Shown here piece after piece: positions 33,416 to 44,639 of a DNA stretch of 64,000 nt. Source of the DNA: Muricea muricata (Eukaryota; Cnidaria; Anthozoa; Malacalcyonacea; Plexauridae). The stretch lies in NCBI GenBank assembly GCA_963855995.1, contig OY979718.1:28739282-28803281 (forward strand), read 5' to 3'. How positions within the stretch are numbered: the first letter of the stretch is position 1; the number at the start of each line of letters is the position of its first letter. A model generated the notes under the pieces. It saw nothing but the letters and a program-made list of their open reading frames with translations, had not been told where the DNA came from and made no database searches. The translations under genes and the position numbers were made by a program.

Positions 33416-34200
33416 TTATAGTGTTGCACATCTATTTTATATTTATTAATACTGTAAATATTATCATTGTGTTACCTCTTCCAAATCATTTTTGATGTCA
33501 GTGTAAATTATTTCAGTCACAACCAGTGTTCTGTTGCAAGCAATATTGCAATAACGGAACGCTGCTAAAGCATATTGAGATTGTTATTTCCAACAATTGA
33601 ACAAAGCAAATTTATAAACAAAGCTTCTGTTAGCTTTAGCTTTTATCAAACAAAAAGCCACCTAGTCAATGCAACCTCATAACCAGGCTATGGTATATTT
33701 ATTTGGCAAATTAGCATTTGAATGCTGCTCAATTTAGACAATTTGCAGTTTGTTTAAGTTTAAATTGTTCAGGAATTCTGGTCTGTTGACGATGTTGGGT
33801 TGAGTCACCGGATAATTGCCACATTGTTTCTGTTTGAGTCTCTGCGTTGCTAAAAACATCACAGAAGGTGAAGCAGAGAAGAACGTGTACAGAGCAGAAA
33901 ATAAAAAAAGTGATTTTGGACTATATAATTGTCGAGGAGAAACTCGGCGACATCCTTGTCTGTTTTGAGGCTGCATGTGTTCATCTTGAAACGCTCTCCA
34001 ACTTTCAAAAGCTTTAAATCAACACACCGTAGAAGCATTTCGCTTCCTATCATACTCCTTTCTCGCCTCAGACCTGCCAGAACAGCTCACATTTGGATTC
34101 GCTTTGGAACTCGACGCCCTAGAATCAGCCCACACTCCCAATACAACAGGCGACAGCAGCGGGTCTGAGCTTAATACAAAGCGGCCGCGCGTGTATATTT

Positions 34201-34348
34201 AACAATTATTGGATGAGGCTAAGCGTGATATCAAGATTTATTCAGACCGAGGTCAACGTTATCTGCCGAAGCAAAGCTGAGGATGATAACTTTGACCGAG
34301 GTCTGAATAAATCTTGATATCATGCGAAAGCCGAATTCAATAATTGTT
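34201..34348. mobile_element. Palindromic MITE (148 bp)
   Basis: Palindrome from AACAATTATTGGAT to the inverse at 34348, with near-perfect inner arms 'GATATCAAGATTTATTCAG' over about 45 bp. Nested in the TTAA-flanked element. Confidence 0.85.
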
Positions 34349-34892
34349 TTATTATGCAATTATAATGTAATACGTAATCTGCTTTCCGTGCTTCGACATA
34401 GAACAATTCTAATACATTGCTGATGTCTGCCTTAGTTTTCGGTTCCTCTTCGTCCTTTTCTTGCAAGTAGGCTTTAAAAACTCACCCCGCTGACAAAGTT
34501 GCTCTTTTTGTATTTTTGGCATACTTGTTATCTACAAGTTCGTCCAATTGAGCCTCAGAAATAGTTGCGAATCTCGACGAAAACGCCATTACCGTCCCTG
34601 CATAGTGCAGACAATTTCCAATATCGTTGCAGGTGGCGGGACATTGAGAATTGTCTGTAGGCTATCAAAACTGAGATTGCGTAAGCATTGTATGATAAAT
34701 TACGTTATCGGACTAAGAACGAGAACATTACTTCGGAGTAGCAAACTCAATACAAAAATCATGCACATGCGCAGAACGGACTGTAACCACTCTTTAAACT
34801 TAGTGGTAAACGCATGGCAGCGAATTTTATTTTTTGGGCTACTCCCTAATTTATGTCTTGGAGAAGTAAACTGTATTTCATAATTTCTCTAG

Positions 34893-35137
34893 GTGGTTTA
34901 GCAGCGGCAGTTCCGCAACTACATAACGTGATTTCGTTGGTTGGAGCATTATCAATGTCGTTACTGGGTTTCGTGTTTCCGGTCACCATGCACTCTATAA
35001 CTTTCTATAATGAGCTTTCATGGATAGTACATGCTAAGAATGCATTTATATTATTATTTGGTGTGTTGGGGTGCTTGGCTGGTACTTATACAGCAATTTA
35101 TCACATAATTAAAACGATGCAAAGAACAAGCCAGTAA
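34893..35137 (+). CDS. SLC36-like transporter, last exon
   Basis: Acceptor TCTCTAG (ends 34892). Joining phase 1 restores the cysteine of '..LLVFLTC', followed by 'GLAAAVPQLHNVISLVGALS', the family's '..aiLiP.LdlvISLVGa.s'. Two more hydrophobic segments follow, ending 'FGVLGCLAGTYTAIYHII' (family 'lGfvGfv.GTY.al.eli') and a short polar tail, with stop TAA at 35135-35137. The C-terminal tail is shorter than in vertebrate SLC36A1. No AATAAA was seen in the next few hundred bases. Confidence 0.95.
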
Positions 35138-36715
35138 TTAGTTTAATAGCAATCTGTTAATTACTCATGTAAAAATTAGAACCGGTTAAATTACGCCCAA
35201 ATAAGTTAATTGTTGAATATCAGTTTCTCATCAGGACTGTCAACATCCATGTGTGCAGGCGGCATCAAAAAAAAAGGACTACAATCTTGGACAAAACCTG
35301 TTGAGACTAAGCTTCTAGATCATACTTGCTGTTGTTTTATCTCTCATAGGTACCTCAAAAGTTCATTCACACACTCCATCTAGCCCCATTTCAATGTTGT
35401 TCTTCATATTCCACAAATACATGTGAACGCTTTTACTAAAAACAATTTTTTAGTCACGCACGATTTGGGGTGGACGGGAAGATAAATAGCTCAATATTCA
35501 CAGATGTCTCAACAGTTTTGTCTGTGATTGTAGCATGGTATTAGTGATAATATTTTGCAGCTTTAAATTTCAGCTAGCATTCTTTTCAAATATACGACAG
35601 GAAATTGGCAATAATGACGACCGATGCGGTTATTTCCAAAATCATGTGGGTGGCAAATGAGAAACTAATATCCAACAAATAGTGGCTAAATGTCAACCAC
35701 AGCAATGTGACCACTACAAATCTATACTGGTTACAATTCCTGCTTGTTCGCTAGGATAAACATTGCTACGAGAGTCCCACAAGTCTCCAAATTGATTCGA
35801 CAACAAAATTTTGAGAAAAAATGTTGATTTTGTTATTAATAATGGATCGATTGATAAGTTATTTAACTTTATTATTTATAAAAATAATTTAGACGCTTTG
35901 ATTGGTTAAGAGCGGTGGATGAAATCGTCATGTCAAGGAATTTGCCCAAATTTGGAGTTATAACATCACCATGGAATATTGAAGACATATATTCAACATT
36001 ATGACGTAATTTGTTCGTATATTGAAAACATATATACGATCTTATGACGTCACACTAATTTAAGCTACTTACACCAAATGCGGAAAAATGCAAATGTTTG
36101 TTCCATTTTCAGTAGCCTGAGTCTTGTTTACAAGGCAAGCGTTTATCCTCAAGTCTGCTATAAATACAAATATGTAATAAAACAATTATTGAATTGGGTT
36201 GTTGTAGGATATGAGGAATTATTATGGCCCCGGTTTTGACCACACAATCTAGTATTAAACGAATATTCTTGGAATGATCTCCTGTATTTGGATTGGATAT
36301 ATACAATCGCGCAAGTGCATGAATTGTAATATACCAGTTTTTGCTGTAGCATATGTACCAGTTTGTTATCTGGCTGCCTGCAGGGATTTAACCTGGCAAA
36401 GCTTTGTCCTGAGATCTTTGTTGAGTTTTGTCATAAGGTACTTGTAGTTGCGATGTATGGTACTGCAGGGTTTGGCCGTAGGGTACTTGTTATGGTGGTG
36501 CAGAATACTGGAAAATTTTTGCTATTGGGTACTTGTTGTGGCAGTATTTGGTGCGAGAGTACTTGTTGTGGTATATGATACTATAACATTTAGCTGATCT
36601 TGATGCTTTTTGTTGCAGTCTTTAGTGCGCTAAGGTCTGCGTTCAATTTGGGTGCATTTTACAAATGCTTGTATGGTGTTTACCTCAACATTTTGTACAC
36701 TGTTCCTGAGATCGA
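35138..36715. other. 3' flank of the SLC36-like gene; no gene recognised
   Basis: Presumed 3' UTR start, then AT-rich DNA. At about 35975-36055 a 35-bp unit ('ATATTGAAGACATATATTCA' like) occurs twice, each followed by 'TTATGACGT'. A repetitive 'GGGTACTTGTTGTGG' pattern is at 36430-36570. No coding signal. Confidence 0.45.
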
Positions 36716-36844
36716 AATTCTACGGTGGCCCGTTAGGGACACGCATGTTCCGTAGAGAAACACATTCGTTCTGTGAAATTAAAGTTGCTTTCTTTGATAA
36801 CAGAGCTTTCTGTATAAATGCGCTGTGTTTCCTTAGGAATGAGT

Positions 36845-36965
36845 TCCGTAGAAATGTTCACGCTTTCCATATAAATGTAGACGCCTTCCGTATAAATGAA
36901 GACGCCTTCCATACAAATTTTATACATCCCTTCCGTAGAAATGTAGACGCCTTCCGTAGAAATCT
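36845..36965. repeat. Minisatellite with 21-27-bp units
   Basis: Five or six variants of 'GTAGACGCCTTCCGTAGAAAT' in tandem. A mirrored copy is at 41885-42010 in the other arm. Period in threes keeps frames open, giving spurious 'FRRNVDAF' type ORFs. Confidence 0.88.
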
Positions 36966-37051
36966 GAAACTTATGCGCGCGCATAGTCCGCCACCTCTGG
37001 CTGATATATATATCATATTACATATCGCATGTATGACTGTTTTTGGTTGAG

Positions 37052-37124
37052 ATGTTTTGTCAAAATTGTGGCACAAGGCTTTTTGATACGGGAAAATTTT
37101 GCCACAACTGTGGTGTAAAACAAG
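37052..37124 (+). CDS. Zinc-ribbon first exon, left copy
   Basis: ATG 37052 opens 'MFCQNCGTRLFDTGKFCHNC', then 'GVKQ', and the exon ends at consensus donor GTATGT (GT at 37125). Two CxxC knuckles spaced as in the zinc_ribbon_2 family ('YC..CG..l.....FC..CG') would bind one zinc ion. The rest of the protein would be in later exons, which I could not identify. Upstream is the minisatellite, so this may be an exon and its 5' flank copied together. The mirrored copy differs by one residue (R to K at position 9), so the coding frame is preserved in both. Confidence 0.6.
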
Positions 37125-37213
37125 GTATGTATTCGCTGCATAAAAGTTATATATTTATATATTCATGTTGCGGCAAAATATTACCTCATTATATATTCAT
37201 GTATGCGGGCATG

Positions 37214-37906
37214 AGCTGCAAGAATTTTCTTGTGTTGATATTTAATATAAAGTTATTGTATCAACCCATTGCTGTTAGCCAATGAGAGTTTCAAATTTCA
37301 AATAATACTACGTTACCTGCAAGGTAGGGAATGCTGCGGAGCTTTAATTATTTTATAGGTTATTGCAAAATAACATTTATGCAACCCAAAATATATTCAG
37401 TGAGATAGTGTGCATTACTAGCCTGCCAGTACATCACTCGGCTTGACTAAGTTTGTCTGCCAGAAGATATCATGTTTCAGGCTGGCTTAAGCATTAGGGG
37501 TCAAAAGGGGTCAACGATGAACGAAGTCGAAAAGCAAATGCCTTATCGATAAAGGATAATACGCTAACAATTTTCTTACAGCTACAGTGAACTCTGAAAT
37601 ACTTAGTTGTTGTATAATTACGTTTGTTGGAAATATTTGCTAGATCACAAACACACGAAATTTAAAACTGTCATAATTCCACGGCAAATAATGTCGCGTG
37701 AACAGCAGATGCGTTTTAGCACATAACATGAATATATTATGCAGCGTCTCTGTTCAACTGTGGTTTGTTAACTTCGATTACAGTTGACTAGCTATAAGCA
37801 CAAATGGTAATGTTGGAAAATTATTATCGGCAAAACAAACGTGCTTTAATACAGTTTCACAGACGCGATACTATGAATGTATATTAAAATGCCACTGCAA
37901 TTTAAT
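37214..37906. other. Diverged part of the left arm; no gene recognised
   Basis: AT-rich, with only patches (for example 'AAAAGCAAATGCCTTATC' at about 37533) alignable to the mirrored side near 41085-41110. No coding signal. Confidence 0.45.
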
Positions 37907-38030
37907 ACCAACCTCGTACCCAGGGTCCCTGTGTTTAATGTCGTGTACGCGTGAGGGACCCTAGCAAACTCTGACTGCCAGGTTACCAAATAATCCAAAA
38001 ATCTTGGATTATTTGGTGACCTGGCCTTGT
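37907..38030. repeat. Repeat block with hairpin, mirrored at 40869-40950 and copied at 39385-39475
   Basis: 37907-37990 ('CCTCGTACCCAGGGTCCCTG', 'GTACGCGTGAGGGACCCT') matches the inverse of 40869-40950. Adjacent 37980-38027 is a hairpin 'CCAAATAATCCA..TGGATTATTTGG'. A third, more diverged copy, hairpin included, is at 39385-39475 in the spacer. Confidence 0.85.
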
Positions 38031-40868
38031 TGGGCAATAGCTTACCGGGGGACGGAAATAAAAAACCATAAACTGATTCAAGCTGAGTTTTTTTATTCCT
38101 GATTGAAACACAGAGTGTGTGTTTAAAAGTCAGCTGTTTAAAACGATTTAATTTATACGCATTGTTCAAATTTTAAGCATATATTTGATCGTGATATAGT
38201 TTATCTAATTTTGATGTCATAAGTGATCAATTGAGTGGAAATTCGTTCAATTTAATAACACTGGTGTATGAAAGCGTCTTAACTCAATGGTCAAATTTTA
38301 TCCGCCTTGGACCCATGAGAATATATAAATCTTGTACAGAGCTCTAAATAAAAAAATCAGGTACTGTAAATGCCACCATATAAAAGTACGATCTCATGCT
38401 GTATATAATGTTTTATACTCAAACTAAATGCATACAAAATCCAGTCAGCCGAACATGGGCACTGGCCAGTGCAAGCGTGATATTTTTAAGGGCTTCATTT
38501 TTATGCACGTCAAAATATATCTATTGCATTCACATTGTCTTTGGAATGGTGAAGTATCACCAACTCTTTTTCATGTTTTTTTCTCTTGAATATCAATCTG
38601 TTTTATGTTGGATGCATTCAAATATTTCAGTCAAGCCTGTTTCCCAGCAAAGCATAACAAGGTCAAGGTCAAATATGAACATGGCAGGTTTGCTGGGAAT
38701 CGATAATAAATTAATGACTAAAAACTAAAGATAACCAACCACCATTATGGTTTTGAGCATATTGTTCTTATGTACAAGTGTTTGTGCTTGAAAGGATTTC
38801 AAATTTCCCACGTGCAATTATGTAGCTCTTATGATGAAAATGAGTATGCTAATTTGTGGAATACCAAGTGAGTTTGTTGTGTGAATTGTTTTATTTTTGT
38901 TCATGTATTGTTGGGTTTTGTTCCTATGTGTTATCGCTATCCAATATCCTAGCAAGCCTTTTGTGTTGGTACTTGACTTCTCCGCTTTGCCATGGACAAC
39001 TGTAATTGAAATAGCTGTATACAGCATGAAAATATTTTTATGTAGTAGTTCAAACCCCTGTACAATTACATGGGTCCATGGCAGATAAATTTTAACAATT
39101 GAGTTAAAATTCTTTGATACACTAGTACTAAAATGAATGAATTTCTAAATAAACTAAATGATCACAAATGACATCACAATTCGATAAATCGCATCACTAT
39201 CAAATGTAATGCTTAAAATTTAAAATGACCCATTCAATAAAAATCATTTTAAACAGTTGACTTTCAATTTAAATTCAAGGAATATTCGTGAAATATTCTT
39301 TATTTTCTATCCAGTATCATAGAAGAGTGTAAATAACACAATGTTGTTTATAATGTCTATGCCTAAAATGCCATTGCTGAATGGTAAGGTTGCCAAATAA
39401 TCCATGATGTTTGGATTATTTTTAACCTGGCAGTCATAGTTTATCAGGGTCCACCATGTGTACACCAAATTAAATATTATAAAGATAATTATTCATATTT
39501 GTGAAAGGTACAAGTTCATTTTCAATCCGTTATGTTGAGGTATATCATATTTTATGTTTTCCAATGATCTGTGGACAATATTATTGGTGTAATTTTTGTA
39601 GCAGCTGCATGGGGGTCAGGGAGGGAGGATCAAGAGGCTAATAGTAAGTTATAAATAAGGAAATATTAGTGCATTATTGTCTAAGTCATAAATAAGCAAA
39701 TATTTGGTTATTTGATTCGAAATGTAGTTTAATTTTTCACATAGTACTTGTTTATTAATTCCCCTGCCCCCTATCTTTGTGGTGCTCAACTTTTTGAGCT
39801 GGGATGATCACATTGAGCAAAGCATAACATAGATTTTGTTTATCATTTGTGAACTTGTCTACTAAAGTAGTAAAAAGTGTTATCTAGCTTAGAATGTGCA
39901 GTTGCAGAATATTTGGAATGAAAACTTACTTTATACCATGCCAAGCTGCATTGACCAGCTGTTAAATGGCAAAGCATGCATGTGTATAAATCTACAATTG
40001 GTCTAATATGTATATTAGACATTGTAAAACTCTCTTCCCCCAATGTAGGCTTTTGCAGGATTAGTTGGGATTAGTCAGTTCCTTGTCTTCTCATTGTTGA
40101 ATTAGATCAATAAGAAACCAAATGATTCCTAATCCCCCTTATGGTGGGAGAGCAGAGGCTTATACCGACTCGTGCAATCCACTACAATGAACATATACAC
40201 TTCCGCTGACCTGTGATGGAAAGGGGGGTTGAAACAACTAGCAAGTTTAATTGCTGCCAATCCTATTAACATATTAAGTAACTATATCAGGATTTTGCTG
40301 ACACATAACTGTACAAACATCATAGTTTTATGATCATGAATTAAATATTTAAAATCTCTACATGCCAAACTGAAAAATTCCAAGATATATTTACATAGAC
40401 ATGGAATGACAAAATTATGAATTTTAAATACATACAATTTTTAGATTGAATTCACAGCAATTTTTAATATTAACACAATTTTTACACTGAACTCATGCCA
40501 ATTTGAAATACATGAAACTTATAAATTGAATTCTGTCAGGTTCTTAAAATTGTCCTTTTATTCAACAAGAATCAATATTAACTGCACTTTAGATCTCACA
40601 CATTATATCATTATGAACGTGCACAAAATTATCGCCACTTTGATTGTAAAATTTGATTCATATAATTTTCACCTTTGCTTCGTTTGGACTCCTGCTGCCA
40701 CTGGGTACACAAAATTATATGAATAATCGTGTTTAGATATCTTTTATGTACTATTTAATATGAATTTATTTGCTTCACGATTGCAAAGTTGTTTGCCCTT
40801 CCCAACAATGGCCATCGCCCCCTGAACATAAAGTTGCAAATTGCATAATCTGCAAGATTTGTGACGTC
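38031..40868. other. Spacer of the inverted duplication; no gene recognised
   Basis: 2.8 kb AT-rich DNA. The open frames at 38396-38728 and 38897-39088 have no recognisable similarity and a composition like the surroundings. Contains the third repeat copy (39385-39475). Confidence 0.45.
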
Positions 40869-41645
40869 ACGGCATCAGAGTTTGCCAGGGTCCCTCACGC
40901 GTACACGAGATTAAACACAGGGACCCTGGGTACGAGGTTGTTTAATACGAGATTTAATATTGTCGTGCGAATAACAAACTCGTTTTAAATTCTAGTACTT
41001 GACTATTAACGCAAACAACAGACTTCAAAAATGAATATATTCAGAAAAACAAATTGTCTTCCTCTCGCATATATAATTTAACCTTGATAAGGCATTTGCT
41101 TTTAAGTTTTGACCACTGGATAGTGCATCGTAATACAAAATACAAACAAGATGTCTTACCTTTAATGGTCAAAATAGACTTGAAAAAGCTCTAAATTTCG
41201 ATGGGAATTCACTCTGTCCTTCTACTCAGTACAATAGCACAGAAAGCACATGGAAATGAGTGAGTTAAAAATGGGTGCTCTGCGCATAGCAAGCGCGCAC
41301 GACCACAATTCCATGCGCTTAATAAAATTTAGTTCAAAACTCCCTCTCTGCACAAATTAGGCTGCTGCTACGCTCGCTCGCTTCAGGCTCGCTCGCTTCG
41401 CAGCAATAAACTGATTATTACTAGAGTCATACGGGGGACTGTACACTCCCAAAATCGGAGTTGATATCCCATTTATCTCGTAGTCGTGAAGGACCTAACA
41501 CGTACTATATGTTGTTGTATACATTAGTGACAGTTCTCAGTTCTCACACTGAAAAATTCTAATTTTGACCGATACGCCGTGCCAAAGGGCTTCAAACAAC
41601 CGGCCCCTGATCAGTATTCAATTACATCACATGTGAAATTAAATG

Positions 41646-42145
41646 CCCGTATACGCGAATATATGAGGTATATTTTGCCGCAACATGAATATATAAATAT
41701 ATAACTTTTATGCAGCGAATACATACCTTGTTTTACACCACAGTTGTGGCAAAATTTTCCCGTATCAAAAAGCTTTGTGCCACAATTTTGACAAAACATC
41801 TCAACCAAAAACAGTCATACATGCGATATGTAATATGATATATATCAGCCAGACATGGCGGAATATGCGCGCGCATAAGTTTCAGATTTCTACGGAAGGC
41901 GTCTACATTTCTACGGAAGGCATGTATAAAATTTGTATGGAAGGCGTCTTCATTTATACGGAAGGCGTCAACATTTATATGGAAAGCGTGAACATTTCTA
42001 CGGAACTCGCCTACACTTTCTAAGGAAACACAGCGCATTTATAAAGGAAAGCTCTGTTATTAAAGAAAGCAACTTTAATTTCACAGAACGAATGTATTTT
42101 TCTACGGAACATGTGTGTCCCTAACGGGCCACCGTAAAATTCTCT
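41646..42145 (-). repeat. Right arm of large inverted duplication
   Basis: Inverse copy of 36716-37213, including the minisatellite (41885-42010) and zinc-ribbon exon. Small indels in the minisatellite are the main difference. Sequence 40951-41645 is the diverged inner arm; at 41355-41402 it has a 'CGCTCGCTCGCTTC' pair resembling the GC-rich hinges of the palindromic MITEs. Confidence 0.92.
41727..41799 (-). CDS. Zinc-ribbon first exon, right copy
   Basis: Mirror of 37052-37124: ATG at 41799, 'MFCQNCGTKLFDTGKFCHNC' then 'GVKQ', and donor GTATGT immediately after (GT at 41725-41726). All four cysteines are kept. Both copies point toward the shared spacer, so at most one can join a given downstream exon without inversion. 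Confidence 0.6.
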
Positions 42146-42292
42146 AATAACAGGATTTTTTTCTCAGACAATAAAACACATACAATCATTTTCACGCATA
42201 GACATCTTTTACAACTATACAACTGTATGGGTGTGGTTCTGTTCACAAAACGCGCATTGAGTTGATTGCTTAATTTTCACCGTCATCGGGCT

Positions 42293-42495
42293 CAGTGGCG
42301 GATCTAGCGTAGGTCAAAATAAATTACTACAGCTCATTCTTGGATATATTTACATTTTAAAATACCTTCAAAGCAATCTCATTGGTTAGATTTTATTATT
42401 TTGAAATTCATAACCTATGACATTGTTATAAAGTTATTTTGAATTTAAAATTGGGCTGCTGTAATTTATTCTGACCTACGCTGGATCCGCCACTG
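42293..42495. mobile_element. hAT MITE, copy 2
   Basis: 203 bp, ends CAGTGGCGGATCTAGCG and inverse, perfect 8-bp target duplication ATCGGGCT (42285-42292, 42496-42503). Same family as 2079-2280. Confidence 0.95.
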
Positions 42496-42539
42496 ATCGG
42501 GCTAATAGCTGAAAAACAGCATTCGAATTTCTGCTAGCA

Positions 42540-43960
42540 AATTTACTTCGATGGTTCCTTTTGTTTGCACGAATATAAATACTGGAACTATTAAGCAAAG
42601 CTCCTGCCCAACGCTCTCTTGCTTCTAATTCTTTGAATATTTTTTTTTGTAGTAGATCAAAATCTCCGACTTATTATGACTGGTAACTCGCTGGGGATGT
42701 TTGTTAAGATTACGGGAACTGATTGAACCAAGCTGTTCTGGTATAATTCCTAACACGTCTAAGCGATGAATATTTGTTTCTAAGCTTCGTTGTGTCGCTC
42801 GAATCGCTAACTGTGCTTAGCCTCAATAGTTTCTCCTTATGATTCGAAATTATAAGTTGTGGATTTGCGTATCGTTCTCTCAACAGTTGAATCGCTTCCT
42901 TCTAATCCTCCGTCGATAATGGAAATCCTGATATTGTTATTAGAAATACATTACATGCAGAAATCCCTCACCGTTTAAATGTTTCCTACTTTTGGAAAGT
43001 AAGAGTAAATTCTTGGTCACAAGATGCATTCCTAGTCCAGCTCAAGCACTTAGCTAATAGATGGCAATAACGTACCCTACCTCCATTGAGGCTGTAATTC
43101 TCCACTTGCTTGATCTTATATTCCCAGGCATTCTTGATTCTCTTCGGCAACTACATCTGTCGTAACACTTTCCACTTTCCCAGATGATTTGTGATTTAGA
43201 GTAAATTGTCCAAAAATTGCTTTCCAAATCGATAGAAATTTGTCAAATGCAAAACAATTACAGTCGCGTCGTAATACAAAAACAAAATATATCAATTCAG
43301 CCAAACACGACGTTCCTAGTCACCAGTCCAGCCTCGGAATTTATGACGTCAGTTGAAATGTCGAACGTCTAAACAAAACTAAACCGACACATAATGGCGG
43401 ATGACTCTCGCATCTCAGAATTAGTATCCCTCCCGCTGCTTGGGGATTAACGCCTTACCGATCCGAACGTTGTACCCCAATAAAATTATCGGGTACAACG
43501 TTTGATAATTTCAATATTTATGCAGTGTACTTGTGATTTTATGCATATAAAATGACCCTGACCCAAACCCTAACCGAGGTAATCCCAATAATTTATTGGA
43601 TACAATAATTTTATTGGTATACAACGTTCGGATCGAGTGTACCTGTAAGTTGTTCTCTAAAATAATTAAATTTGTGGATATGTGAGAGCTGCGAGTTCTT
43701 GTCTACCGCCGTTTCAAACGTATCCCAAAGCAAACTCCACTTCGCTGGATCTCCATTAAATGTTTGCAAGGATCATTTAGATTAGTATCCCATAACTTGT
43801 CTGCATTTCCTGCCTAAATTCAAGGGCCTCAAGCGTTTCGTCTTGGATGTCTTCAGCTTTCTTTAATGCTGCTAGTATTTTTGAATTGAATTCTCCTAAA
43901 GCCTTATCGTTCTCGGTCACTGACGTCAACAACAATGTCGACAATTTGCTATACATCATC
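42540..43960 (-). pseudogene. BEL/Pao gag (DUF1759) relic, interrupted
   Basis: Minus reading: 43959-43777 gives a helical 'DIQDETLEALEFRQE', about 43765-43640 gives 'LQTFNGDPAKWSLLWDTFET' and 'AVDKNSQLSHIHKFNYFREQ', the core of DUF1759 ('fdGdp..w..F...F...v..n..ls...KF.yL...l.G'). After an interruption (about 43635-42965, including a MITE at 43459-43635) it resumes with 'FLITISGFPLSTED' and 'LLRERYANPQLIISNHKEKL', again gag-like. Many stops. It is not the missing gag of the 16670-20623 element in position, but belongs to the same superfamily. Confidence 0.7.
43459..43635 (+). mobile_element. MITE with CGATCCGAACGTTGTA ends and telomere-like core, copy 1
   Basis: Ends CGATCCGAACGTTGTA and inverse, extended by 'CCAATAAAATTAT'. 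Contains 'ACCCTGACCCAAACCCTAACC' type sequence (43554-43580). 177 bp. A second copy in inverse orientation is at 53136-53321. It interrupts the BEL gag relic. Confidence 0.85.
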
Positions 43961-44470
43961 TTTTATGTTTTTACTGAGTCAGTTTTCTCCTTTTTTTCCA
44001 ATTTTCCGCCCGAGTTATGGTAAAAAAACACGCAGCATTACCTAGACGCTATTTTAAATGATAAATATCATACTATACATTGGGCATGTTATGTGTTCAA
44101 TCAGCCAAACAAAACTCGTTTACCCGTGGAGAGCATAGAATTATTCTCCATAAAGATTTTTGCAAGTCAATTATTATAATGGTAATTTGTTATGCTGACT
44201 AAGATTGCTGTAAACTCGAAGAACATTCATCAAAGCATCACAGAAATGTGAATAAATTTGATTTAAACCAGGAATAAAAAATTCTTGGGGGAATGTCCCC
44301 AACCCCCTACATCCCTCGCGGCTTCGGCGCTCGTTCTGTCCCTCGGTTTCATCACCCTGGCAAACCACAGAGAGTCAATCGCATCAATGATCTCGTTTCC
44401 AGACTGCTCTGGTTTCAATTAGATGAAGTTTTATTCTAAACAGAAATTGTTTTGACGGTTTCCAGCAAAC
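43961..44470. other. No gene recognised
   Basis: AT-rich with one GC-rich spot, 'CTCGCGGCTTCGGCGCTCG' (44315-44333), resembling a palindrome hinge without clear arms. Nothing else supported. Confidence 0.4.
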
Positions 44471-44489
44471 TCGTCAGCTCCACTGTCTG

Positions 44490-44560
44490 CGCGTGCGATT
44501 TCTAGCAAAAAAGGCAGAGGTTCGAATCCTGTCTGTGGCTTGTTTATTTTTAAATTTCGC
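44490..44560 (+). other. tRNA-like fragment with B-box consensus
   Basis: 'GGCAGAGGTTCGAATCCTGTC' region holds a perfect pol III B box (GGTTCGAATCC at 44517-44527) inside a plausible T-arm. No A box or acceptor stem is convincing, so this is probably a tRNA relic or SINE head. Nearby 44600-44617 has 'TTAGGTTAGGGTTAGGG', a telomere-like run. Confidence 0.3.
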
Positions 44561-44639
44561 CAAACCTTTTTTGCTTAACTTGCTTTACTTTTATACGATT
44601 TAGGTTAGGGTTAGGGATTCGATTATTTAAAATTTTAAA

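Larger units (their letters stand above)
32294..34793. mobile_element. TTAA-flanked DNA transposon carrying a P2X7-C-like gene relic
   Basis: Ends 32294-32325 and 34762-34793 are inverted copies sharing GGTTACAGTCCGTTCTGCGC followed by ATGTG, flanked by TTAA at 32290-32293 and 34794-34797. Length 2.5 kb. TTAA target use points to piggyBac or Kolobok. Inside are the P2X7-C-like pseudogene and a palindromic MITE (34201-34348). Minus-strand frames at 33734-34053 are not recognised. The right end lies 96 bp before the last SLC36-like exon. Confidence 0.8.
36716..37213 (+). repeat. Left arm of large inverted duplication (partner 41646-42145)
   Basis: About 500 bp, roughly 94% identical by eye to the reverse complement of 41646-42145. 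It contains a minisatellite (36845-36965), 'ATGCGCGCGCATA' and the zinc-ribbon exon. Similarity resumes further in: 37545 with 41090, and 37907-37990 with 40869-40950, so the full arms are about 1.25 kb with diverged stretches around a 2.9-kb spacer. Confidence 0.92.

Noticed and set aside
36652-37050. 132-codon ORF with 'FRRNVDAF' repeats
   Set aside because: Produced by a tandem repeat with a period divisible by three; the mirrored copy breaks the frame.
38396-38728. 110-codon ORF in the palindrome spacer
   Set aside because: No similarity, no splice or promoter support, AT-rich codon use.
43394-43450. Short ORF after 'AATGGCGGATGACTC' resembling a first exon
   Set aside because: It stops after 18 codons and no donor follows.
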